Source: UBA5336 sp964415675
GTDB taxonomy: Bacteria > Pseudomonadota > Alphaproteobacteria > Caulobacterales > Hyphomonadaceae
NCBI GenBank assembly: GCA_964415675.1
Contig: CAYQBG010000005.1
Location: 1-64,000, forward strand
DNA length: 64,000 bases
Direction of reading: 5' to 3'
Each line of letters begins with the position of its first letter. Positions within the stretch are counted from its first letter, which is position 1. Of this stretch, positions 50,149 through 58,160 are shown in pieces. The position numbers and the translations under genes are program-made. Below the pieces are notes generated by a model. The model worked only from the letters and a program-made list of their open reading frames with translations. It had not been told where the DNA came from and did no database searches.

Positions 50149-50387
50149 GCGGCCTGGCCGATGCTGGGACGATACGCCTGGCGCTGGTCGGAACCGTCAG
50201 CGCACTTGCGGCGACACGGCATGCCGTTTACCATATTCGAGCGTACGTCTGTTCTCGCACTGCGCATCGCCGCCACGAAACCGGCGTCTATCAGGTCGAT
50301 ATCGACCTCATAGCCGCGCTCGGTCCAGTACTCGCAAATCTTCTCTTTCAGGCGACGGGCGCCTTCGGCGTCACACCAATCTCTCAT
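50145..50387 (-). CDS. Small conserved alphaproteobacterial protein, unknown
   Basis: An 80-residue protein starting at the ATG at 50387, with GGAGAGAG just upstream. The core (ARRLKEKICEYWTERGYEVDI and FVAAMRSARTDVRSNMVNGMP) looks like a small protein seen in many alphaproteobacteria, with the pattern AxRxAxxxxYW, RGY and RSxxVNGxP; I know no function for it. The Cys-containing basic tail (CRRKCADG) is not part of that core. It overlaps the 3' end of gph by four bases on the opposite strand. Confidence 0.65.
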   Translation of the reverse strand: MRDWCDAEGARRLKEKICEYWTERGYEVDIDLIDAGFVAAMRSARTDVRSNMVNGMPCRRKCADGSDQRQAYRPSIGQAA

Positions 50388-50538
50388 ATACTCTCTCCAG
50401 GCTCTTTCTTGTTGTTGAGAGCAGCGGCCATATCCGGGCCGATGCCAGCCTGTCCTTCTTCTCAACGAATGCGGGCTTTACCCGTCGTTATGTCGTGGAG
50501 ATGACAATGCTTCAAAGCAAACGCAAGGTGGATTGAAT

Positions 50539-50637
50539 ATGACAAATTTGAGAGCCTGCAATTATGAATGGTTGTTCAAAATGAATGAGCGTTTAGAGAT
50601 GCTCTCAAATACAGTTAAGCTGCACAAACTGGGTTGA
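50539..50637 (+). CDS. Possible small protein or small RNA (32 codons)
   Basis: ATG at 50539 opens a 32-codon frame ending in TGA at 50637, with AAGGTGG about ten bases upstream. The predicted peptide (MTNLRACNYEWLFKMNERLE and a short Lys/Leu-rich end) is amphipathic and not recognised. ATTTGAGAGC (50546-50555) and GCTCTCAAAT (50601-50610) are a perfect 10-bp inverted repeat, so the same DNA could instead encode a structured RNA. A hairpin with a T-rich tail follows at 50648. The region is markedly AT-richer than its surroundings. Confidence 0.3.
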   Translation: MTNLRACNYEWLFKMNERLEMLSNTVKLHKLG

Positions 50638-50647
50638 TTTTCAAACC

Positions 50648-50672
50648 TAAGCCGTCGGTTCGGCTTATTCTT
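50648..50672 (+). terminator. Possible rho-independent terminator
   Basis: TAAGCCG (50648-50654) and CGGCTTA (50661-50667) pair perfectly around a six-base loop, followed by TTCTT. It lies ten bases after the stop of the 32-codon frame. Confidence 0.5.
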
Positions 50673-50881
50673 GCCGCAATTGGCCAGCTTGCGAGTCAGG
50701 GCTCACATCGTTAACCACTGACCTCATGCGATACCGCATATCTGTGATGCATAAATTCATCTCTTTGGCGCAATTCCTGGGAACGCCCGGCCCCTGACCG
50801 GATGCCAATACGAGCTCAGCATGAAGTGTTTCGGCCCCGTTCTCTCATCCTGCCCGGGCCATGTATCGCCGCGCAAATACC

Positions 50882-50910
50882 TTGACGGCACAGAAGGCTC
50901 GGCATAGGCA
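50882..50910 (+). promoter_or_regulatory. Candidate promoter of the tRNA-Val gene
   Basis: TTGACG (50882-50887), 17 bases, TAGGCA (50905-50910), placed 17 bases before the mature tRNA 5' end. The -35 matches five of six consensus bases; the -10 is weak. Confidence 0.45.
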
Positions 50911-50927
50911 ATCGGGCTCCGCTTGAG

Positions 50928-51002
50928 GGGCGATTAGCTCAGCGGGAGAGCACTGCCTTCACACGGCAGGGGTCACTGGTTCGATCCCAGTATCGCCCAC
51001 CA
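50928..51002 (+). tRNA. tRNA-Val (anticodon CAC)
   Basis: All four arms can be drawn. The acceptor stem is GGGCGAT with ATCGCCC, and CCA is encoded (ends at 51002). The D arm contains TAGCTCAGCGGGAGAGCA. The anticodon stem is CTGCC/GGCAG with loop TTCACAC, giving anticodon CAC (50960-50962) that reads GUG. The T arm is CTGGTTCGATCCCAG. No intron or inserted element is seen at its 3' end. Confidence 0.97.
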
Positions 51003-51061
51003 TTACCGTTTCGCTGGATTCTGCATGACTCGTCGCGCAGAGACTGCCAGCAAGCTCCCGG

Positions 51062-52339
51062 TTAACCCGGGTCGCGTCGAACCTGCCAGCGAAGCGCACG
51101 GCCGGTCTGAACAGCATCTGTTCCGAATTTGCCGCGAGCCTTATCGCTGGCGCGTTCGGCGGCGGCACGTTTGGCAATTGCGGGATCGATCAGGTCGCCC
51201 CTATCGGGCGCTGATGGGCGCAGGTCAGACAACCCCACCCCGATGAGACGCCAGTATCGACCGGACCCAACCTCCCGGCTAAGCAGTGGTAACGCTGCGC
51301 GGAAGATTGTTCCGGCCAGCTGGGTAGCATCCGGCAGAGTCACCCGGCGCGTCAATGTGCGGAAATCGCGGGCTTTCAGTTTCAAGGTCACGACCGCCCC
51401 TTCCACGCCTGCAGCCTTGGCCCGCCAAGAGATCTTCTCACAGGCCTGCCACAACATGTCTTCCAGTTCCTCGCGTCCGCTCAGGTCTTCCGAAAAGGTC
51501 GTTTCCGACGACACCGACTTGCGCTCAAGGCCGGGCGTGACCGGCCTGCGGTCGATGCCGTGGGCGCGTTCATGGAGGAACAGACCTGTTTCACCATAGG
51601 CCTGGACAAGGGATTTGAGACCTGCGCGCTGAAGATCGGCGACACGCTCATAGCCATCGCGCCGGAGTCGCTGCGCCAGCTTCGGCCCGACACCGTGCAG
51701 ATAGGCCACTGGATGGGGCGCCAGCCATGCCGGCGCCTCCCCGGCGGCGAGAACGCCATAACCGCGCGGCTTGTCCATCTCACTGGCCGTCTTGGCGAGA
51801 AACCGGTTCGATGACAGACCGATGGAGACGGTGATCCCGACATCCCGCTCAACGTCCCTGGCGAGCCGGGCAAGAAGGGCGGCCGGCGGCGCGCCATGCA
51901 GGAGGCTTGTGCCTGCCAGATCGAGAAAGGCCTCATCAATCGAAATCGGCTGGACGGCCGGAGTGAGTGCGAACATCTTGTCGCGAATCTGCCCGGCAGC
52001 GATCCGATAGCGCTCAAAGTCCGGCTTCACCACAACCGCCCGGGGACACATACTCAGCGCTTTGAACATCGGCATGGCCGACCGCACACCTGACAGGCGC
52101 GCGACATAACAGCAGGTCGCAACAACACCGCGCCGCCCGCCACCGACAATGACGGGTTGGCCTTTCAGCTCCGGCCGGTCGCGCTTTTCAATGGCCGCAT
52201 AAAAAGCATCACAATCGAGATGCGCCACGGTCAGTTGACATAAGTCAGGATGATCGACGATGCGCAGCCCCTGGCACCGATGGCAAGAATCAAGGCGATC
52301 CTCGCTGATCTGGAAACAATCTCGGCAAAGCGTCGCCAC
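51062..52339 (-). CDS. dinB: DNA polymerase IV (DinB) with N-terminal cysteine extension
   Basis: A Y-family translesion polymerase. The palm motif VAHLDCDAFYAAIEKRDRPEL and the catalytic SIDEAFLDLAGT are intact. The helix-hairpin-helix region reads LHGVGPKLAQRLRRDGYERVADL, and the little finger includes ETTFSEDLSGREELEDML. A roughly 37-residue N-terminal extension has two Cys pairs (CRDCFQ and CHRCQG) that look like a small zinc ribbon, typical of alphaproteobacterial DinB. The start is GTG at 52339; an in-frame stop two codons before it leaves no upstream option. No SOS box was confirmed. Confidence 0.93.
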   Translation of the reverse strand: MATLCRDCFQISEDRLDSCHRCQGLRIVDHPDLCQLTVAHLDCDAFYAAIEKRDRPELKGQPVIVGGGRRGVVATCCYVARLSGVRSAMPMFKALSMCPRAVVVKPDFERYRIAAGQIRDKMFALTPAVQPISIDEAFLDLAGTSLLHGAPPAALLARLARDVERDVGITVSIGLSSNRFLAKTASEMDKPRGYGVLAAGEAPAWLAPHPVAYLHGVGPKLAQRLRRDGYERVADLQRAGLKSLVQAYGETGLFLHERAHGIDRRPVTPGLERKSVSSETTFSEDLSGREELEDMLWQACEKISWRAKAAGVEGAVVTLKLKARDFRTLTRRVTLPDATQLAGTIFRAALPLLSREVGSGRYWRLIGVGLSDLRPSAPDRGDLIDPAIAKRAAAERASDKARGKFGTDAVQTGRALRWQVRRDPG

Positions 52340-52392
52340 GACTCAATGTTCGCCTCTCGTTCATAGAACTGCTAACATCCCGAGCATGCGGC

Positions 52393-52407
52393 GTAAACAA
52401 GGGTTAA
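52393..52407 (+). promoter_or_regulatory. CtrA-like box upstream of divK
   Basis: GTAA (52393-52396), seven bases, TTAA (52404-52407): one mismatch from the CtrA consensus TTAA-N7-TTAA. It lies 64 bases before the divK start in the dinB-divK intergenic region. CtrA control of divK is known in Caulobacter, which makes this match more credible. Confidence 0.45.
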
Positions 52408-52470
52408 GACTCTGGAGTCATGCAGGGGCGAGAAGTCGAATCGCCCAGATTCGCCGGCCGGGACAGGAAC

Positions 52471-52863
52471 ATGTCGAACACGCCCGCCAGATCCGTTCTT
52501 GTGGTTGAGGACAATGAACTCAACATGCGCCTGTTTTGCGACTTGCTCGAGGCTTTCGGTTATCGCACGTTCAAGTCACGGGACGGGGCCGAGGCATTCG
52601 AGCTCGCCCGGCGCGAAAAACCCGATCTGATCATTATGGATATTCAGCTTCCGGAAGTTTCCGGGCTCGATATCACGCGCTGGCTCAAGGATGATGAAGA
52701 ACTCAAATCGATCCCCGTGCTTGCGGTCACCGCCTTTGCGATGCGCGCGGATGAGGAGCGTGTACGCGAGGCCGGGTGCGAGGGCTATTTGTCAAAGCCG
52801 ATCCAGATTGCATCCTTCCAGCGCGCCGTCGAGGACCTGATCCCGGAAGGGCGTGCCGCATGA
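52471..52863 (+). CDS. divK: Single-domain response regulator DivK
   Basis: A CheY-like receiver of 130 residues. SVLVVEDNELNMRLFCDLLE opens the domain, the phosphorylated Asp is Asp57 in LIIMDIQLPEVSGLDI, the Thr switch is in LAVTAFAMRADEERV and the conserved Lys is Lys109 in GYLSKP. DivK acts in the DivJ/PleC phosphorelay that controls CtrA and asymmetric division. The ATG at 52471 is preceded by AGGA. Its stop overlaps the pleD start (ATGA), the conserved divK-pleD operon. Confidence 0.95.
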   Translation: MSNTPARSVLVVEDNELNMRLFCDLLEAFGYRTFKSRDGAEAFELARREKPDLIIMDIQLPEVSGLDITRWLKDDEELKSIPVLAVTAFAMRADEERVREAGCEGYLSKPIQIASFQRAVEDLIPEGRAA

Positions 52864-54221
52864 GTTCGCGCATCCTTGTAGCCGATGACATCGAAGCCAA
52901 TCGCCGCCTCCTGCAGGCCAAGCTTGAAGCCAACTACAATGTGGTCCTGCTGGCCGAGGACGGTTTGAAGGCCATTGAACTGGCCGAGGCGGAACAGCCG
53001 GATATCATTCTGCTGGACGTCATGATGCCCGGAATTGACGGCTATGAAACCTGTCGCCGGCTCAAGGACAATCCACGCACGGCACATATTCCGGTCGTGA
53101 TGGTGACCGCACTCTCCGATGTCGAAGACCGGGTGCGCGGTCTTGAATCCGGCGCCGAGGATTTCCTCACCAAGCCCGTCAGCGATTTTGCCCTTAATTC
53201 GCGGATTACCGCGCTTTCGCGCTATAATACAGTGGCTTCCGAACTCCGCCAGAGACAGGCCAGCGGGGTCGCTGCCGGCGCGCTCGACGAAAAAGAAACA
53301 ATAGAGCTCGGCCTGCCAGCGCGGATCTTTATCGTCGATGAAAACCCTCGCAGCGCAAAGCGCAGCGCTGCGATCCTGCGCAGCGCCGGTCACCAGGTGG
53401 CGACCTTGCTGGAATCAGGTGACATGTCGGGAATCGGTAACCGTGGCGTGGACATCCTGTTGCTGTCTATTTCCGGTCAGAGCTTCGATGCGCTGAAGAT
53501 TTGCGCGCATTTCAGGATGCGTGAGACCATGCGGGCCATTTCGATCATTCTGGCGTGTGAGCCGCATGACCACAAGCGTGCGGCCCACGGGTTGGAGCTT
53601 GGCGCAAGTGACGTCATATCAGTGCCATTGGAGCCGCAGGAGCTCATCGCCCGTGTCCGCACACAGGCACGGCGGGCACGGTATATTGAAATCATGCGCC
53701 AGCGGGTCGACAGGGGTCTGGAACTCTCGGTGATCGATCAGCTCACCGGGCTTTACAATCGTCGCTACATGATGAACCAGCTCAGCCAGTGTATGCAGCG
53801 CTCGCTCGTCGGCGCCATGCCCCTGTCTGTGATGGCGCTGGATATTGACCATTTCAAAAAGGTCAATGATCACTGGGGCCATGCCACAGGTGATGATGTG
53901 CTGCGTGAAGTCGCGCACCGTCTGAGAGCCAATGTTCGTCCGATGGATATTGTCTGCCGGCCCGGCGGCGAGGAATTCCTGGTCATACTACCCGAAACGC
54001 CGGGCGACATGGCGTGCGCGGCGGCCGAACGCGTGCGTATCGCCGTGGCCGATGCACCGTTTCACGTCTCGGGCGCCGATCTGAATATCACATTATCGGC
54101 GGGCGTTTCGACACTGCTGGGCGCTCAGGACACTCCGGCTGACCTGATGGGACGGGCTGACAAGGCGCTGTATGAGGCCAAGAGCAATGGGCGCAACCAG
54201 GTGGCCTCGCTGGCGGCCTGA
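52860..54221 (+). CDS. pleD: Diguanylate cyclase response regulator PleD
   Basis: PleD makes cyclic di-GMP when phosphorylated and drives the swarmer-to-stalked transition. Receiver 1 has Asp53 in ILLDVMMPGIDGYE and Lys105. Receiver 2 is a pseudo-receiver: the phospho-acceptor position is Ser (ILLLSISGQS), as in the family. The GGDEF domain has the active GGEEF at 369-373 and an inhibitory I-site RPMD at 360-363, so product feedback is expected. Length is 453 from the ATG at 52860. Confidence 0.96.
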   Translation: MSSRILVADDIEANRRLLQAKLEANYNVVLLAEDGLKAIELAEAEQPDIILLDVMMPGIDGYETCRRLKDNPRTAHIPVVMVTALSDVEDRVRGLESGAEDFLTKPVSDFALNSRITALSRYNTVASELRQRQASGVAAGALDEKETIELGLPARIFIVDENPRSAKRSAAILRSAGHQVATLLESGDMSGIGNRGVDILLLSISGQSFDALKICAHFRMRETMRAISIILACEPHDHKRAAHGLELGASDVISVPLEPQELIARVRTQARRARYIEIMRQRVDRGLELSVIDQLTGLYNRRYMMNQLSQCMQRSLVGAMPLSVMALDIDHFKKVNDHWGHATGDDVLREVAHRLRANVRPMDIVCRPGGEEFLVILPETPGDMACAAAERVRIAVADAPFHVSGADLNITLSAGVSTLLGAQDTPADLMGRADKALYEAKSNGRNQVASLAA

Positions 54222-54271
54222 CAGCTCACGGGGCGAACGCCAATCCATCTGTTCGCGGGCTGGTTACAGGC

Positions 54272-54862
54272 CTATCGTGCCAGATGAAGTATGACCTCGT
54301 CGGCACGCCAGTTGATCCATGCCCGTCCGCCCTGACGGAAAGCGCCGACCTTCCCGTCTCCCACAGGCGCCATCGCCACCGTGCGAAGGCCAAGACGACG
54401 TGCAAGCGCTGTCATGTCACTTGCAGTACATGGGTGCAGTGCTTCCGCATCATACCAGGATGGCGGAGCGGGCATCCGTCCATGCCAGAGCAGGTGCCAG
54501 CGGCGCGACCAGCGCCCCAGATTTCGGAAACTGACCAGAACCTCCGGAGCAATCCGGCCGAGTTGCTCAAGCACATGGGCCGGGTCGCGCATCTGCTGAA
54601 TGGTCTTTGAGAGTATTGCGACATCGAAACTGTCATCGGGAAAGAGATCCAGATCGCTATCGGCATCTCCCTGGATGACGCTCAGCCCTCGCGCAACTGC
54701 GCGTCCGGCCAGGTCGCTGGACAATTCCAGCCCGCGTCCGTCAACGCCCTGCTTTTCGCGAAGCAATTCCAGAAGCGCTCCGTCGCCGCACCCGACATCC
54801 AGCACACGAACACCGGCACTGACCCGACCGGCAATCGCAAGAAGATCGGCACGTATGGTCAC
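54272..54862 (-). CDS. metW: Methionine biosynthesis protein MetW
   Basis: A SAM-methyltransferase-fold protein that works with MetX in methionine synthesis. The motif I region is VRVLDVGCGDGALLELLRE, followed by GLELSSDLAGRAVARGL, DGADSDLD-like DADSDLDLFPDDSFDVAILS and LEQLGRIAPEVLVSFRNLG. Length is 196. The start is GTG at 54862, overlapping the metX stop as GTGA, so the two are coupled. Confidence 0.93.
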   Translation of the reverse strand: MTIRADLLAIAGRVSAGVRVLDVGCGDGALLELLREKQGVDGRGLELSSDLAGRAVARGLSVIQGDADSDLDLFPDDSFDVAILSKTIQQMRDPAHVLEQLGRIAPEVLVSFRNLGRWSRRWHLLWHGRMPAPPSWYDAEALHPCTASDMTALARRLGLRTVAMAPVGDGKVGAFRQGGRAWINWRADEVILHLAR

Positions 54863-56001
54863 GATGTCAGTCCCCGCCGGCGCGCCGAAGCCTCAAGAAA
54901 ACCCGCCACCGCAGCCTCGAAGCCCAATTCTTCGAGCAGGAAGGCATCATGGCCCTTGTCGGTCTCAATTTCGATATGGCTGACATCAGCGCCTGCGGCC
55001 ACGAGAGCCCGCGTGATTTCCTTGGCCTCGCTCGGTGGATAATGCCAGTCGGAGGAAAAAGAGAACATGCAAAAGCGAACGGTTGAGCCCCTGAACGCAT
55101 CGGCGAGGCGCCCGCCATGGCCCGAAGCAAGGTCGAAATAGTCCATGGCGCGAGTGACATAAAGATAGGAATTGGCGTCGAACCGATCGACGAAACTCCG
55201 CCCCTGGTAACGCAGATAGCTCTCTATCTGGAAATCGGCATCGAAACTGAAACTGGCCGCAGCCCGGTCCTGCAGGCCCCGGTCGAATTTTCGCTTCAGG
55301 GCGCTTTCAGAGACATAGGTGATATGAGCAGCCATCCGGGCCACAGCCAGCCCGCGATCGGGACGCCGCCCCGCCGCAATATACTGGCCGTCGCACCAGT
55401 CAGGGTCAGCCATGATCGCCTGGCGGCCCACTTCGTAGAAAGCGATATTCTGGGCTGAATGACGCGCCGTCGTGGCGATTGGCAGGGCGGCAAAGACCTG
55501 GTCGGGCGCCTGCAATGCCCACTCCATCACCTGCATGCCGCCCATCGAGCCGCCCAGCACGCAGAACAGGCTTTCAATACCCAGCGCATCTATGAAAGCG
55601 CGCTGGGCCCGGACCATGTCAGCGATTGTGATCACCGGGAAATCGGTTCCCCAGGGACGGCCATCCGGTCTGGTGGATGCTGGTCCCGTGGTGCCCATAC
55701 AACCGCCGAGGACATTGGTCGCGATGACGTGGTACCGGTCAGTGTCCACTGGCTTGCCAGGGCCGATCAGCCTCGGCCACCAAGCCTCCCGCCCGGTCAG
55801 CGGATTGGTGCCGGCCGGAAACTGGTCTCCGGTCAGGGCATGACAGACAAGTACGGCATTGGAACTGTCAGCATTGAGTTCGCCCCAGGTCTCAAACGCA
55901 ATCTCCACGTGGCCGAGCACCGCCCCGCAATCCAGCTGGAGCGGGTCGGGGAGGGTTAGCCTGCGCAGGCTGTCGGGGCTTGGGCGGGTCGCATCCGGCA
56001 T
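54859..56001 (-). CDS. metX: Homoserine O-acyltransferase MetX
   Basis: MetX activates homoserine (with acetyl- or succinyl-CoA) for methionine synthesis. It is an alpha/beta hydrolase of 380 residues. The nucleophile serine is in VLGGSMGGMQVMEWAL. NAVLVCHALTGDQFP, NVLGGCMGTTGP and NSYLYVTRAMDYFD are typical, and the catalytic His is in DKGHDAFLLE. Acyl donor cannot be told by eye. It is divergent from hisC across about 110 bases, where a methionine riboswitch was sought and not found. Confidence 0.94.
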   Translation of the reverse strand: MPDATRPSPDSLRRLTLPDPLQLDCGAVLGHVEIAFETWGELNADSSNAVLVCHALTGDQFPAGTNPLTGREAWWPRLIGPGKPVDTDRYHVIATNVLGGCMGTTGPASTRPDGRPWGTDFPVITIADMVRAQRAFIDALGIESLFCVLGGSMGGMQVMEWALQAPDQVFAALPIATTARHSAQNIAFYEVGRQAIMADPDWCDGQYIAAGRRPDRGLAVARMAAHITYVSESALKRKFDRGLQDRAAASFSFDADFQIESYLRYQGRSFVDRFDANSYLYVTRAMDYFDLASGHGGRLADAFRGSTVRFCMFSFSSDWHYPPSEAKEITRALVAAGADVSHIEIETDKGHDAFLLEELGFEAAVAGFLEASARRRGLTS

Positions 56002-56110
56002 GGGGTTGTTTTATGTCCTCATGGCCGGATGTCCATGAGCCCAGCGCTCCACTTGACGAATTCCGGCTTCCAGCGCACCTCCAGCGCAGAAACTTCGAAA
56101 GACAACCGCC

Positions 56111-57196
56111 ATGCCCGGCCCCCAGCCCCTGCCCAACATCCTCGAAATCACGCCCTACAAGGGCGGCGAAGCCCCGAAAGAAGGGTACAAACTGTCCTCC
56201 AACGAAAATCCGCTCGGATATTCACCAAGGGTGAGGGGCACACTGGAAGAGGCCAGCAAACGACTTGAGGTCTACCCGGATGGCGGATGTACGCTGCTGC
56301 GCGAGGCGATTGGCCGGGTGTATGGGATCGATCCGGCGCGAATCGTCTGCGGCGCAGGTTCGGATGAGATTTTCCAACTGCTTGGACGCGCCTATCTCTC
56401 ACAGGGCGACAATATCGTGCAAAGTCGCCACGGTTTTCTTGTTTACAGCCTGGTGGCCCAACAAGCTGGCGCTGAGGTGATCAGCGCACCGGAAACGAGC
56501 TTGAGCGCGGATGTGGACGCAATACTGGCGGCCGTCACGGAGCGGACCCGGATTGTATTCCTCGCCAATCCCAACAATCCGACCGGCACCTATCTGCCCA
56601 TTGAGGAGATCGCCCGGCTGCATGCTGGACTGCGCAAGAACGTGCTTCTGGTCCTCGACGGCGCCTATGCTGAATATGTCCAGCGCAATGACTATTCTTC
56701 CGGCCTCGAACTGGCCGCTGAGTCTCCGAATGTGTTGATGACCCGCACCTTCTCAAAAGTGCATGGTCTTGCCGCCCTTCGTCTTGGCTGGGCTTTCGGG
56801 CCGGCCTCGGTCATCGATGCCATTAACAGGGTGCGCGGGCCCTTCAATGTGTCCGCTCTCGCCCAGGCAGCCGGGATCGAAGCAATCGGCGATCACAGCT
56901 TTGTGGAAGCCTCTGTGGCACATAACGCAGCGGAGCTGGAGCGACTGGCGAACGGCCTGGCCGGTACTGGCCGGGAGATCATCCCCAGCGTCGGCAACTT
57001 CCAGCTGATCCGCTTTTCCGGGGGCACCAATGCCGCCCAGCACGCAGACGCCTATCTGCGCGAGCGCGGACTGTTCCTTCGCCGACTCGACGCCTATGGC
57101 CTGCCCGACTGCCTGCGCCTGTCCGTTGGCACGAAAGAGGCAAACGCCGCAGTGCTGGACGCCTTTGCCGAATACGTTGGTGGAGCACCGACTTGA
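56111..57196 (+). CDS. hisC: Histidinol-phosphate aminotransferase
   Basis: A fold-type I PLP aminotransferase of 361 residues. It has KLSSNENPLGYSP near the N-terminus, YPDGGCTLLREAIG, FLANPNNPTGTYLP with the phosphate-side Asn, VLDGAYAEYV and the Schiff-base Lys in TRTFSKVHGLAALRLGW. The pattern fits HisC2, which also aminates phenylpyruvate or prephenate in some alphaproteobacteria. That fits its operon with tyrC: a role in tyrosine or phenylalanine synthesis is as likely as in histidine synthesis. Confidence 0.93.
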   Translation: MPGPQPLPNILEITPYKGGEAPKEGYKLSSNENPLGYSPRVRGTLEEASKRLEVYPDGGCTLLREAIGRVYGIDPARIVCGAGSDEIFQLLGRAYLSQGDNIVQSRHGFLVYSLVAQQAGAEVISAPETSLSADVDAILAAVTERTRIVFLANPNNPTGTYLPIEEIARLHAGLRKNVLLVLDGAYAEYVQRNDYSSGLELAAESPNVLMTRTFSKVHGLAALRLGWAFGPASVIDAINRVRGPFNVSALAQAAGIEAIGDHSFVEASVAHNAAELERLANGLAGTGREIIPSVGNFQLIRFSGGTNAAQHADAYLRERGLFLRRLDAYGLPDCLRLSVGTKEANAAVLDAFAEYVGGAPT

Positions 57197-58143
57197 GCCA
57201 GCCGGTCTTTCAGCGCGTTGCGATTATCGGTGCAGGACTGATCGGCGCCTCCATTGCCCGTGCCGCTCTGTCCGAAGCTGCGTGCGGCGAGATTGCGCTG
57301 TACGATGCAGATGCCGAAGTGCGTCAACGCGCCGACGCGATCGGCCTTGGCGAGACCTGTGACACGGCAGAAGCGGCCGCGACTGATGCTGACTGTGTCA
57401 TCTTGTGCGTACCCGCCGGCGCAATGGGACAGGCAACCGCCGCTTGTGCCCCTGCCCTGAAACAAGGGGCCATCCTGACCGATGTCGGTTCAGTCAAGGC
57501 TTCCGCAATAATGCAGATGCAGGCCAACGCACCCACTCATGTGCATCTGGTGCCCGGACATCCCATCGCAGGCACCGAACAGTCTGGGCCCGAGGCCGGA
57601 TTTGCGAGCCTGTTCCGTGAGCGCTGGCACATTTTGACGCCTCTGACCGGGCAGACAGGCCAGCCAGATTATGACTGTGCGGTCGAACGCCTCACCACCT
57701 TCTGGACGCAGCTGGGTGCGCGTGTGGAGGCGATGGATCCCGAACGCCATGACCGCGTGCTCGCTATCACATCCCACCTGCCCCACCTCATTGCCTTCAA
57801 TATCGTCTCGACCGCGCATGACATGGAAAGCGTCGATGAGGGAGAGGTCGTGAAATATTCAGCCGGCGGCTTTCGTGACTTCACGCGGATTGCCGCCTCC
57901 GACCCGGTGATGTGGCGCGATGTTTTCCTCAATAACAAACAGGCTGTCCTGGAAGCGCTGGGCCGTTTCAGCGAGGATCTCGCGGCCCTTCAACGCGCGA
58001 TAAGATGGGATGATGGCGACACCCTCATGCGGGAATTTTCTCGCGCACGCGGTATCCGCAAGGCCATTATCGAGGCTGGGCAGGACAGCGCAGAAACGAA
58101 TTTCGGTCGCGACAGTTCATCCCGGGACGACAGCAAGAGCTGA
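57193..58143 (+). CDS. tyrC: Prephenate/arogenate (cyclohexadienyl) dehydrogenase
   Basis: This NAD(P)-dependent enzyme oxidises prephenate or arogenate in tyrosine synthesis. The Rossmann motif is VAIIGAGLIGASIARAAL. LVPGHPIAGTEQSGPEAGF is the conserved substrate loop with the active His. ITSHLPHLIAFNIV and GGFRDFTRIAASDPVMWRDV follow. The start codon is TTG at 57193, overlapping the hisC stop as TTGA; no ATG is available. Length is 316 and there is no ACT domain. Confidence 0.93.
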   Translation: MSQPVFQRVAIIGAGLIGASIARAALSEAACGEIALYDADAEVRQRADAIGLGETCDTAEAAATDADCVILCVPAGAMGQATAACAPALKQGAILTDVGSVKASAIMQMQANAPTHVHLVPGHPIAGTEQSGPEAGFASLFRERWHILTPLTGQTGQPDYDCAVERLTTFWTQLGARVEAMDPERHDRVLAITSHLPHLIAFNIVSTAHDMESVDEGEVVKYSAGGFRDFTRIAASDPVMWRDVFLNNKQAVLEALGRFSEDLAALQRAIRWDDGDTLMREFSRARGIRKAIIEAGQDSAETNFGRDSSSRDDSKS

Positions 58144-58160
58144 GACCGACGCACCGAAAA

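Larger units (their letters stand above)
50388..50927. other. 540-base stretch without a large gene
   Basis: This is, with the tmRNA interval, the only stretch over 300 bases without a protein gene of normal size. It is lower in GC than its flanks between about 50530 and 50650. It holds a possible 32-residue reading frame, a 10-bp inverted repeat, a hairpin followed by T residues, and the likely promoter of tRNA-Val. Nothing recognisable was seen at 50680-50880. Confidence 0.7.

Noticed and set aside
56002..56110. Possible SAM riboswitch before metX
   Set aside because: The region has a small CATGG/CCATG hairpin but no SAM-II core or pseudoknot sequence that I could identify.
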